Shown piece by piece: positions 31,989 to 41,732 of a DNA stretch of 64,000 nucleotides. The notes under the pieces were generated by a model. That model did not search any database. It was not told the origin of the DNA and saw nothing but the letters and a program-made list of their open reading frames with translations. This DNA is from Trichomonas vaginalis G3. Taxonomy: Eukaryota; Parabasalia; Trichomonadida; Trichomonadidae. The stretch spans positions 13,844,522 through 13,908,521 of the forward strand of contig NC_067204.1 of the NCBI RefSeq assembly GCF_026262505.1, written 5' to 3'. Position 1 is the first letter of the stretch. Every line of letters begins with the position of its first letter. The translations under genes were made by a program, and so were the position numbers.

Positions 31989-34847
31989 TAAGGATGTCAA
32001 TTCGGAAAATTGTTTTCATTTTAGGAGAATATAATTTTCCTTTTCGAAAATTTAAAAAGTGAGACGCGCAGGATTCGAACTTTTTTAAAAGTTGATTTAA
32101 ATATATTCTAGTGTGATTTCTTAGAAATCATTTCTAAGGATAATATCATATTTAAAATAAGAATATACTAGTTTGGGTGGTATAATTTTTTCGATAAATT
32201 TGAGAATATGTACGTTTAGGGCATCAAAAGTGTCAATTCGCTCAGCGAAAGCTGAGCTAGCTTCGTTCTCGAAAGAATAGGGAAGGTGTGAAAGAGAGTG
32301 ATACAGATGTTGACACATTCATATCATTTCAACAAATTTTGATCAAATTGAAATTCAATGAAATTCAATTCACTTCATATCCTTCAGTCAGTACATTGAC
32401 ATCCTTCTACATCACAATGATAACTCGTACATCAATAGTTCTACAACTAACTCAGAAAAAACAAGATTTTTACTTCCAGCTTACAGCTTTTAAAAAGTTT
32501 CGATGATAAAAATCACTCTACTCTTGTTTATCGATATGTTGTGATAGTAGGTAAACGTATTCTTATCGATATTAATAAAAATATTTTTACGAAAATCTGA
32601 ACCAATTACAGAGTTATTCATAAAGTTTATGATAACTGTAATTACTTCATCTTTGTTTTATATTTGAATAAACAATTTAATTTAATTTAATTTGCATAAA
32701 AAGGTAACTAAACTACTTTCGCCGATCCGATTTGCTCCATATTTAAAATATAGCTTGCATATGTAGAAGAAAAGCTAATTTTGAAGTACGCCCGAAATCC
32801 ACCAACAGGATTTCGAGCTACTAAAAAGGTACTTTTAAATGTGATTTTTTTTATAAAAAATTAAATTTATTTTAAGATCAGACTAAAAACTAATTTTATG
32901 GAAAATCTATATCGACAAATTTATTACTTATTGGGTATATAGATTTTTTGATTATGGCGATTATGTCTGATATGCTTCCAATAAGCCAAAACACATTTCA
33001 TACTGATTTCTATAAAAGGTATCTTTATTATAGAAGTGTAAGCTATATCTGTTTGTTTTTTTATTATAACAAATTCAAAATTCTCTTATAAGGACTAGAT
33101 GAAATCTGTATTATTAAATCATTAGCTAAATGAAGGTTCAAATAGAAAGTAAATATCAATTTATATGATACTGAAACCAAATAGTTCTTTTAATAAAAGA
33201 TAACACGCTGAAAATTATTGAGTATTTGCAAATCTCAAAAATCTATTGGTGAATTTGGCTCAATTTTTAAAATTATAACATCCATATCAAATCATAAAAG
33301 CAGACAAAAATTAAAGCCAAACCTATCGGCCAATTTTTTTTTGATATTTTGATTTTTGAGGTATACTTTTAAAAGTGGATTTAAAGCACTGATGAAAAAA
33401 CATTAACTTCTGTCGTTATGATTATTGATTTAGACAATAATGATTTTAATCTTTGATTATCAAAACACTAAAGTCATCTTTTTAACATTTGCTTGGTAGC
33501 ATTAACTCAAGTCTAAAGTACTATTTTATGTGGCACTCTTAGAATTTTTGTATTCATTGTACACGCTGAAATAGTACCATTAAAGTTATGGCGGACTTTC
33601 AAAAAATAGTTTGGTCACCTTTTTTGCATAATTTTTTTTAGTTGAAAAACAGGAAACTTATTTGAGTTTGTATTATTTTTATCGTTCAATTCATTGTATA
33701 TGTGAGTGATCCAGATATTTAAGATATTTAGAAAAAATTTATTAATTTGATTAACAAATTTTAATCAAAATAGCAAAAATCTATTTGATAGCTGTAAGCA
33801 AACAATAACTTTTATTTCAAGCAAAATCACTTATTTTCATCTAAACGTATAAAATTGTCAATTTTATGAGAATAAATTTAAAATCTCATGAAATATAAAG
33901 AAGAGTAATATTTTTCAATTTTCTTTTTTTCTTTGTCTCAAATATTTTCTGTTGGGAATTTTCTTGTTATCAAAAAATAATTTTAATATTTGTTTATTTC
34001 ATTACATACAATAAAATTTTAAAAACTCTATTTCTTCACAAGAAAATTTTTTTCCTTCATATGAAGAAACATTTTGTTCTCCATTTGATGCTGAGTCTAA
34101 ATCTCGATTTTTGAATTTTCTTCTTTCCAAATTCACGTCGAAAAAATAACCCAAAAGTGGGAATTTTAACTTGTAGCAGAGGAATTTTTGAATACAAATG
34201 AGCAAACTTTTGAAATAGAATTTGCTCTATATCAGATGAGCTCCACACTGGTGAAATTTGGGGTGATTTTACCAACGATATCTCAAAAATTAGATTCTTA
34301 TTAACTTCAATTTGCCGAGTTAACCAAAATGTTTTATGTGTATTAAGAGGATATTGGATAAGCATGCAATATCTACGCTTATTATACAAACTTGAGTTTT
34401 GATGATTATCTTGAAATTAAGAATTTAGGTTTGGAATTTTCATGTATCATCACGGCTGTATGCATATAAACAGATGTAGAGTAGTATGGCTATCAAAAAT
34501 AACCCAGTTTTATTGAAAAATACGGGTGCTACAAGTTAAATTTATGCTACGGAGTTATTTTTCCGACGTTAGAAGTTTAATTCAAATTTTCAATAGTTTA
34601 TATATTTTCTCAAACCGTCTTAGATTTTCTTACTTTTTGGGGATTTTCTCTCAAAATATACAAAAATAGTAATATCAATACATGTGTCTAATATACTTTA
34701 AAACCATCGTGACAAAATTCAAAAACGAAGAGATCTTCTCTCCAAATTTTTTTCAAAATCAAAAAAATGAGATAAAAAAATACGTTTGGAAATTCATTTT
34801 TAGCATTTTAGGAATTTTCTCACTTTTCTTCCAAATTGACATCCTTA
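31989..34847. mobile_element. TIR element C (2,859 bp, 7-bp target duplication)
   Basis: It begins TAAGGATGTCAATTCGGAAA and ends with the inverted form TTCCAAATTGACATCCTTA. Perfect 7-bp repeats CTGTTGG flank it (31982-31988 and 34848-34854). The terminal ~270 bp on the right (34579-34847) is nearly identical to the right end of element D, and a further stretch (34000-34150) is diverged between them. No transposase or long frame is present. Near 32060 a CGCAGGATTCGAAC motif resembles a tRNA T-arm on the minus strand. A hairpin CTCAGC-GAAA-GCTGAG lies near 32240. Non-autonomous; superfamily unassigned. Confidence 0.8.
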
Positions 34848-35539
34848 CTGTTGGACATTTATATAATGTTTACTTGGGGAAATAACAAGAATTTTGAACC
34901 ACTTTGATAATGAAAACACGATTAAATTTCACACAATTTTATTGAATGCATAACTTTTCATATTCAAATCTCTTAAAAGCTTTAATTCATTTTAATTGGT
35001 CACTTAATTTAAGGGTTTCGTTTTGCGAAAAAAACGTACAATACGCAATTTCGCTAAAAAACATTTAGCTAGCAATTTCGACCTTTGACTCCACTCAAGA
35101 CGTCACTTTTTTAATTTTGCGGTATCATATTTTTGGAAAATCTTTATGAATATTATATAAAAAGTCTCTTTAATATCTATATTTCATATTTTTATCGATT
35201 TTTAAAGTTTTTGCGAAAAGTATTCAATTATTTTTGCTATTTGGTCGGGTAAATGTCAGATTTGCGACATTTTCTGATATGATATTCAGATTCTACGTTG
35301 ATAATAATGCTTATAGAACCCTCTTGCTATTGTGTCAAAATTGCGAAACCGATAGCAAAAATATCTCGCAATATCAAAATTGAGATATTGAGTGAATTAT
35401 GCATTATAGAGATTAAAAATCTGATTTGTGAAAACATCTCATCAGTTTCTAGCTAATTCAAAAATCTTTACTATCTTATTCGATTAAAATGAAAAGGGAA
35501 TAGTTTCATTATGCTTTAAATGACAGCCTTATAATATAA

Positions 35540-35737
35540 TCATAGTTTTCGCTCAATATGCAGCATTTTTTTTTCGAAATCTATGGTCAATGTCCTAAAT
35601 ACTGATTGCTTTGCATTCATATCTCTTACATTTTCTATACCCACATCACTATTCATTGCTATTCCTATCTTTTTCATTTTTGTTTGTTTCTCATAATTTC
35701 TCAAAAAACATGATAACTTGATATTTGTAAATATCAT
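35540..35737 (-). CDS. 65-codon frame inside TIR element B
   Basis: The translation is identical to the frame in element A (26951-27148). No domain is recognised and coding is doubtful. Confidence 0.25.
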   Translation of the reverse strand: MIFTNIKLSCFLRNYEKQTKMKKIGIAMNSDVGIENVRDMNAKQSVFRTLTIDFEKKMLHIERKL

Positions 35738-35913
35738 ACTTTATAACGTAAATAAGAACTTGACCTATTAAGAAAAGCAGTAATGAAAAGAAAATCTGAA
35801 ATTCATAAAAATTACAAGTTTCTGATGACAATTAGCTTAATTAAACCAGGTACAAGATTATATAATTGTATTTTCTATCCAATTATCCATATAATATCTT
35901 ATCCAGAAAAAAA

Positions 35914-35919
35914 AACTTG
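35914..35919. other. Left target-site duplication of E2 (AACTTG)
   Basis: The six bases before the element are repeated at 49401-49406. The uninterrupted sequence in element A has one copy (with one upstream substitution), which fixes the E2 boundaries to the base. Six base pairs is the duplication length typical of Maverick/Polinton integrases. Confidence 0.85.
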
Positions 35920-36881
35920 AGTAGTATATGTGAAAGGGTTTAGTGACTTTTTTTGTTACATCTATATATAGACGATGCATTAAAATATAATTTATAAACA
36001 CATTAAAAAAAATTAACATTAATTTTAAAATAATTTATTTTTTTATCTTTTATAAAAGAAGCTATATATAGATGATGTCAGATATTCCGCGATTAATTAA
36101 ACATTGTTTAAATCCTGAATGGGTTAAACTTCAATTTAAAAATGAAGATTGTGAATTATTAAATGAATATGAAAGCCAAAATAAGCTAATGAGGTATAAA
36201 TATAATGATAAAGAATATTTAATTTCATGGAATCAATGGAGTCATAATCAAAGACCTCATAAACGGGAAGAAGAAATTGAAAATAATGAAATGGAAATCA
36301 TTGATGACATTAAAGAGGATGGAATTCCTAAATTTTGTAGAAAAACCTTTAGAACTAAGTTAGGAGCATATAAACGTAGAGTATTAAATCCTGAATACAT
36401 AAAACATTTATTTAAAAAGGAAGACTGTGAATTATTAAACGTTAATGAATATGAAAATGCTAAATCAAAATTGAAATATAAATATATTGGAAGTGATGAA
36501 AGGTGTAAAGATAAAGATAAAGTTTATTCAGTTTCATATAATAACTGGCACACGTTAGGGATAAGAAAACATTTAGGAGATTATGGGAAATGTTCTGAAT
36601 TCTTTAAATCTAGTATGTACGAGAGAGTAAAAGAAATTAGAAATAATTATTTCATGAATGAAAATAAACTTTAAAAATTCATGTCTTACATTTTTGAATA
36701 ATTTATTTTTTTATTTAATGATAAATGAGTGGATCAAGATTCGTAACCGTCAATCAATTAATGGATGTTCTTTCACCAATTCTTGAAAATGTTAAACAAG
36801 TAGATGTTTATTTCGATGATTATGTAGAAAGTATATATTATAAAGGTAAGTTTAATATTAAACCTATTGCTTTTGCATTTG
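35920..36881 (+). repeat. E2 left terminal inverted repeat (962 bp)
   Basis: It pairs with 48439-49400. Identity ends abruptly after TTTTGCATTTG. It contains the intact two-module protein gene and a truncated copy (36725-36881) of the neighbouring right-end gene, so the repeat appears to have grown inward from the right end by copying. Confidence 0.88.
36072..36674 (+). CDS. Terminal-repeat protein with two ~50-residue modules
   Basis: The protein has 200 residues, intact, starting MMSDIPRLIKHCLNPEWVKL after an ATATATAG. Modules at ~10-60 and ~100-165 share LNPE..K..F, EDCELLN, YE..K and a terminal S.N.W. It resembles virus/phage nucleic-acid-binding modules that lack the zinc ligands. The right-end copy (48659-49248) is frameshifted, so this one is the better candidate for a functional product. 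No catalytic triad of a known integrase is visible. Confidence 0.65.
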   Translation: MMSDIPRLIKHCLNPEWVKLQFKNEDCELLNEYESQNKLMRYKYNDKEYLISWNQWSHNQRPHKREEEIENNEMEIIDDIKEDGIPKFCRKTFRTKLGAYKRRVLNPEYIKHLFKKEDCELLNVNEYENAKSKLKYKYIGSDERCKDKDKVYSVSYNNWHTLGIRKHLGDYGKCSEFFKSSMYERVKEIRNNYFMNENKL

Positions 36882-36889
36882 GTACATGT
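36725..36889 (+). pseudogene. Truncated duplicate of the 159-residue right-end gene
   Basis: Starts MSGSRFVTVNQLMD, as at 11290-11769 and 48117-48597, but only ~52 codons lie inside the terminal repeat before unrelated sequence begins at 36882. It is a by-product of repeat extension rather than a gene. Confidence 0.8.
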
Positions 36890-36956
36890 CATCTTTGACT
36901 GAACGAATGAGACGTAACTGTTTGTTATACTGTATGTACTCGTATTCTTCATTAAT
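36882..36956 (-). pseudogene. Short coding remnant beside the left terminal repeat
   Basis: On the minus strand this stretch reads like protein (EYEYIQYNKQLRLIRSVKDD) and runs into the terminal-repeat boundary, where it is cut off. It may be the stump of a gene deleted when the repeat was extended. Its identity is unknown. Confidence 0.35.
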
Positions 36957-36972
36957 GCTTCATGAATGCCTT

Positions 36973-37608
36973 CCTCATTAATGTTTTTAGGTTCTTCAAT
37001 AATTATTTATTTTTGAAGAACTGAAGGTGTCACTATGTCACTATGTGTCACTCGGTTATTTAACTTCTCTGAAAAATGATGACAACATGACATTTTGACA
37101 ACAACACAGGAGGAAGGCAAAAATAAATTCCAATCATACTTTATAAAGCATCATTTACAGGTATTTCATCGTCAGTAAATGAATCCTCATTAATGTTTTT
37201 AGGTTCTTCAATAATTATTTATTTTTGAAGAACTGAAGGTGTCACTATGTCACTATGTGTCACTCGGTTATTTAACTTCTCTGAAAAATGATGACAACAT
37301 GACATTTTGACAACAACACAGGAGGAAGGCAAAAATAAATTCCAATCATACTTTATAAAGCATCATTTACAGGTATTTCATCGTCAGTAAATGAATCCTC
37401 ATTAATGTTTTTAGGTTCTTCAATAATTATTTATTTTTGAAGAACTGAAGGTGTCACTATGTCACTATGTGTCACTCGGTTATTTAACTTCTCTGAAAAA
37501 TGATGACAACATGACATTTTGACAACAACACAGGAGGAAGGCAAAAATAAATTCCAATCATACTTTATAAAGCATCATTTACAGGTATTTCATCGTCAGT
37601 AAATGAAT
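36973..37608. repeat. 212-bp tandem repeat, three units
   Basis: Units start at 36973, 37185 and 37397 (the CCTCATTAATG mark, next at 37609), exactly 212 bp apart. Each has GTGTCACTATGTCACTATGT iterons, a TTAACTTCTCTGAAAAAT block and ATGACAACATGACATTTTG, inverted relative to the copies at 39950-40200. The unit includes the last codons of the gene ending at 37565, so it arose by tandem duplication across that gene end. A role as replication origin or control region is inference. Confidence 0.8.
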
Positions 37609-37882
37609 CCTCATTAATGTTTGGTTCAACCTGTTTATATAATCCTTTCATTTCTTCTTTCAAAACATAACACCATGTCTGTTTACCATCTATTCTTCTC
37701 TGTTTCTTATCACATTTATCCTTAATACTCATTTGGAAATTCTTGTCTTTCATGTCTGATGGTTTGCAGAATAGAGCATTTTTACACGTCATACCTACAC
37801 ACAATTCATCATAATGTGTATTTATCCATACATCTAAAGGATTTGTTGATAATTCAATTAAATCTTGTTTGGCTTCAGTCAT
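37565..37882 (-). CDS. Small downstream frame, likely the detached C-terminal part of the SF3 helicase
   Basis: The frame has 105 residues starting MTEAKQDLIELSTNPLDVWI. Its ATG overlaps the helicase stop by 4 bases (ATGA, 37879-37882). The MTEAKQDLIE opening matches the segment that normally follows the helicase core within one protein in related SF3 helicases. It may be separated by a frameshift, or be translated by stop-start coupling. It also has several cysteines and a charged tail. The matching region of E1 is outside the window. Confidence 0.6.
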   Translation of the reverse strand: MTEAKQDLIELSTNPLDVWINTHYDELCVGMTCKNALFCKPSDMKDKNFQMSIKDKCDKKQRRIDGKQTWCYVLKEEMKGLYKQVEPNINEDSFTDDEIPVNDAL

Positions 37883-39876
37883 CGAATGATTCGTACATTA
37901 AATGATGAAAGGTCATATTGCATAAAATACGTCAGTAAATTATCATAAAATTCCTTAGTGCATGAATTCATCAAATTCTTGAAGTAATCAAATTGACCCT
38001 TAAATTTACCATTAACTCTTAAAACTACATATCTTCTATCTCCAACTTCAATTTTGACAGGGTAGACGTTATTAGTTACGAAAATGAAGTTTGCAACGTT
38101 CTGAGCAGTTCTTCTGGGTTGATTCTTTTCATTAATTCTAATCTCATTATCCGTTATAATTGATTTCAAAGCGTTGAAGTTTGCGAGTCTGTCTTCACCT
38201 ACATTCTTGAGTTCATTAAGTACAAGAAACATTTTATTTTCAACAACTGAGTTGAAATTACCCGTTCGCTCACTTATTTCAGTAATGTTTTTACATGAAT
38301 AACCAGCGAGGAGTTCAGAAATAATGTCTGTAAATCTGTTTTTACCTGTTCCCTGAAGTCCTTTCAAAATAATTGCTGTTTCATTCTTGATTCCAGGATG
38401 TTGAATCATTGATGCAATCCAGCCGAGAAGGTATTTATACACTTCATCGTTATTATCACATATGGCTTCTTTAATGAAATTCATAAACATCTCAATTTTT
38501 GAGTAATCAGGCTTTTTGAGAATGTTGTATTTATAACGCTGAAACGTTGAGAAAACATCTGGGGAATCAGATTTAAAGCAAACACCCTTAACGGTTAATG
38601 AAGACAATTGATTTAGTAGTACATCCCATGCTGTTATTGTTTTACCTTCTTCTTTAAATAATTTAATCATTTTGAGTGACTCTTTCATGTTTGATTGAAG
38701 AACGAATGATATTTGATTCATTTTATCGTGGATATTATAGTCCTTTTGAATGAAGTATTTGTTTCCACAATCTACAAAACGGATTACACGTGATAAATCC
38801 TCAATTACTTCAGAACTGTTTTTATACTGTTGATTTTCAGCCTTGCGTCTAATATCTGTTATCAAAAACGAGTCATCAAGTTTTATATCAAATGTTATTT
38901 TTGGCTTACGTAATAAAGGCAAAACATATTCATCATAATATTCCTTTTGATATAGTTTTAGAATCTTCACCAAAACAAATGGAGAAGTCATTAAATGTGC
39001 ATATCTACTACGTGCATTTTCAAAATTACTTTTTGCATTTTCAGTTAAATTGCAGAAGTTATAAACGTTATCGTATGCTTCATTAATTAAATGATTAGGT
39101 AACGAATTAATTGCTTGAAACAGTGTGAATAATGTAACTTCTTTTTCTAAATTCATGTTTCCACCGTCATTATGTACTTCAAAATCACAGATGCCATCAA
39201 CTATGCTCTGGGCAAGTTTATCGTCAATGTTTACATCTTTGTTTTCATTCATGATAGTCTTTATTTCTTCATTCTTCTGTTCAACTCTTACCTTAATATT
39301 CAAATCATTTAATATATCATTCACTGTTCTAGTTAATGTTGAATCATAACTTCCACGAATGAATGAGTATGTATTGATTGGTTCTGTTGCATTCTTGCGA
39401 ACTCTTGAATCAGCCATAACCACTAAAGAACGTTTTGAATCATCCATAGAAGTCATGATATCAATATCATAATCATTGCAGGAATAACATTTAATCATTC
39501 TGTTCGAAACTGCATAGAAGAAATTAGTGTTGCAATAAATGTGAAGACCTCCTGATGCAGTTTTAACGATAACATCTTTATCCGAAAGTTTTGATAAAAT
39601 GTCTTTTCTAACTGTTTCTTTAAGTTCATCATTGTATGATTTATTGATATCAACATCTATAATCGTTAAATTTGATATTTTATTTACTAATAAAGCCATA
39701 CCAGTTTTCCTTCCTCTTCCTCCATCGTGTTTGAGGTAGTTATGTAAATCAATCTTGTTTTCACCAATTCTTTCGTTGAGGGTTTTAGTTTCTGCCATAA
39801 CTAATTCCTCAGCTAATGAATCAATAACTTGTTCATCAGAAATGATAAAGTTGCTGTTGTTGTTTGTTGCTGTCAT
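37879..39876 (-). CDS. Primase-SF3 helicase (replication protein)
   Basis: The protein has 665 residues and an intact frame, starting at 39876 after TATAA. The N-terminal primase-like region carries hydrophobic-DxD (IIDVD, ~95) and SGGLHIY (~130), the archaeo-eukaryotic primase pattern. The C-terminal SF3 helicase has Walker A GLQGTGKNRF (~510), Walker B-like MFLVLNE, motif C NFIFVTNN and the arginine-finger region GDRRYVVLRV. The family primes and unwinds DNA at viral origins as a hexamer. In the absence of a polymerase gene, host or helper polymerase must extend the primers. The iteron arrays on both sides are candidate binding sites. The C-terminus ends abruptly; see 37565-37882. Confidence 0.9.
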   Translation of the reverse strand: MTATNNNSNFIISDEQVIDSLAEELVMAETKTLNERIGENKIDLHNYLKHDGGRGRKTGMALLVNKISNLTIIDVDINKSYNDELKETVRKDILSKLSDKDVIVKTASGGLHIYCNTNFFYAVSNRMIKCYSCNDYDIDIMTSMDDSKRSLVVMADSRVRKNATEPINTYSFIRGSYDSTLTRTVNDILNDLNIKVRVEQKNEEIKTIMNENKDVNIDDKLAQSIVDGICDFEVHNDGGNMNLEKEVTLFTLFQAINSLPNHLINEAYDNVYNFCNLTENAKSNFENARSRYAHLMTSPFVLVKILKLYQKEYYDEYVLPLLRKPKITFDIKLDDSFLITDIRRKAENQQYKNSSEVIEDLSRVIRFVDCGNKYFIQKDYNIHDKMNQISFVLQSNMKESLKMIKLFKEEGKTITAWDVLLNQLSSLTVKGVCFKSDSPDVFSTFQRYKYNILKKPDYSKIEMFMNFIKEAICDNNDEVYKYLLGWIASMIQHPGIKNETAIILKGLQGTGKNRFTDIISELLAGYSCKNITEISERTGNFNSVVENKMFLVLNELKNVGEDRLANFNALKSIITDNEIRINEKNQPRRTAQNVANFIFVTNNVYPVKIEVGDRRYVVLRVNGKFKGQFDYFKNLMNSCTKEFYDNLLTYFMQYDLSSFNVRIIR

Positions 39877-40397
39877 TTATATAGGAATAAAAAAATAAAA
39901 ATAATTTTAAAACTAACTTTATTTTTGGACTGCATCATATTTCCTACACTGTTGTCAAAATGTCATGTTGTCATCATTTTTCAGAGAATTTAAATAACCG
40001 AGTGACACATAGTGACATAGTGACACCTTCAGTTCTTCAAAAATAATTCATTTTTGAATGACCTGAAAACATTAACGTAAACATTAACGTAAACATCATA
40101 TTTCCTACACTGTTGTCAAAATGTCATGTTGTCATCATTTTTCAGAGAATTTAAATAACCGAGTGACACATAGTGACATAGTGACACCTTCAGTTCTTCA
40201 AAAATAATTCATTTTTGAATGACCTGAAAACATTAACGTAAACATTAACGTAACCATTAACGTAACCATTAACGTAACCATTAACGTAACCATTAACGTA
40301 ACCATTAACGTAACCATTAACGTAACCATTTATTTCTGCAGTTCATCCATTACTTCATTACCTAATTAATTACAGACATAAAATATATTTAGTTCAT
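39877..40397. repeat. Two iteron-repeat copies and a 12-bp tandem array
   Basis: Two ~140-bp direct repeats start near 39945 and 40100, with GTTGTCAAAATGTCATG and AGTGACACATAGTGACATAG blocks. They are followed by about eight units of the 12-bp repeat CATTAACGTAAC (about 40231-40330). The repeats are inverted relative to those at 36973-37608, so the helicase gene lies between opposed arrays. No gene is seen. Confidence 0.8.
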
Positions 40398-41708
40398 TCA
40401 TTGAACTCTATACCATGCGTAAACTGTCATAAATGGCGGCATGTAATCTTTACTTTGTCCCGTTGTTTGTGTATATCCTGAAACGCGATGTGTATGGTTT
40501 CCTCCTCCCTCAGTGTTACTCCAGTAACAATCTATAGCAAACTTAACGTTGTCTTTAACATCATATCCTTTACCTTTTATCATTGCTGACCAATCCCAAT
40601 ATCTATGCTTATGCCAACCCGCTTGAGATGTACTTAAATCTATGTAGTGACTATGTGCAGGTAAATTTTCACCTGAAATCGTTTTACTTCCTCCTGTTTC
40701 CTTTGAAGAGTTTGCACAATACAAAAACCTGTCAACTATTTGTTCCCACGTACCGAAACCCAGAACTGTTGCTGGATTTGTTGAGTTCATTGACGTATAA
40801 ATAGAGCCTATAGGATATAATGTTTGAAGTATTTCTGTCTTTAATGTTTGAAGCTCTTTTTTGTCTGCTTTCTTGTCATATAAATCTTGAGCAGTGAATT
40901 TAATATTATGTTCATCCTTCATGACATAAACATCTTTACATCTAATGTTTCTCATCGTCGTTATGTCGTCATCCGATGTTAAACCTTGTGGAAAGTTAGG
41001 AGGTTTACAATATAATACATCCCCACCAGTTTCTTCAACCGTTCCTTCAATACTTTCTATAGCAACAGTTGTAAAACTTGTATGTGTATGGTTCTTATCT
41101 GCTTTCTCCTCTAACTCATTGTTAACATAAGTTTTATCTGCTTTAAGGTCTAAACATTCTGAAACCCATCCTGTATCAGCTTTAGTTTTAAGAATCTTCG
41201 ATGTCCGTTCATGATACCATTCAACCCTTTCTATAATTTCATTATCTTTTTCATTAACATATTCCTTATCTGCCTTCTTCATTAATGCACTAGCCACAAG
41301 TCCCTTATCTGCCTTCTTCATTAACTCACTATCCACGTATTCCTTATCTGCTTTCTTCATTATGTCATTTAGGAAACCTTTTATGAATTCCTCATTTAAA
41401 TTAAATCTTCCAATCTTCAAAACTTTAGGAAATGCATTTAATGCGTAATATCTTTGTTCTTCTGGTGGAATTGATGTTATATCATCCGTTATTCCTTTAA
41501 TTTTTGAATTCATAAATAAAATTTCTTTTATATTTGATATCACTGCACCACCTTTGCAAACGAATTCGAAATGGTCATTTTTCAATACTATCTCCAAATC
41601 TCCATATTTCAACATTTGCGTTTGTTCTGCCGTCTTTGAATTATATGCATATATGGCGTATGTAATGGTCTGTGCCTTAAGTTGCTGTGGTTGCTGTTGT
41701 TTAATCAT
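40398..41708 (-). CDS. Fibre protein with phage-type tail-collar C-terminus
   Basis: The protein has 436 residues and is intact. Residues 1-~115 are nearly identical to the E1 fibre. KKADKEYV/DKTYV repeats (~115-215) suggest a trimeric stalk. The middle (~215-300) is unrelated to E1. The tail-collar-like domain begins YPIGSIYTSMNSTNPATVLG and contains WEQIVDRFLYCA, AHSHYI and GGGNHTHRV, ending YMPPFMTVYAWYRVQ. The loops between conserved blocks differ completely from E1. In phages this domain is the receptor-binding tip. A role in binding a trichomonad cell surface is inferred. Confidence 0.82.
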   Translation of the reverse strand: MIKQQQPQQLKAQTITYAIYAYNSKTAEQTQMLKYGDLEIVLKNDHFEFVCKGGAVISNIKEILFMNSKIKGITDDITSIPPEEQRYYALNAFPKVLKIGRFNLNEEFIKGFLNDIMKKADKEYVDSELMKKADKGLVASALMKKADKEYVNEKDNEIIERVEWYHERTSKILKTKADTGWVSECLDLKADKTYVNNELEEKADKNHTHTSFTTVAIESIEGTVEETGGDVLYCKPPNFPQGLTSDDDITTMRNIRCKDVYVMKDEHNIKFTAQDLYDKKADKKELQTLKTEILQTLYPIGSIYTSMNSTNPATVLGFGTWEQIVDRFLYCANSSKETGGSKTISGENLPAHSHYIDLSTSQAGWHKHRYWDWSAMIKGKGYDVKDNVKFAIDCYWSNTEGGGNHTHRVSGYTQTTGQSKDYMPPFMTVYAWYRVQ

Positions 41709-41732
41709 TTATTATGATTTAAAAATAAATAT

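Noticed and set aside
34002-34389. Minus-strand frames of 67-110 codons in element C
   Set aside because: Low-complexity AT-rich translation, not conserved in the related part of element D.
40231-40330. 12-bp array considered as a CRISPR-like repeat
   Set aside because: Units are head-to-tail without spacers, in a eukaryotic element; simple tandem repeat.
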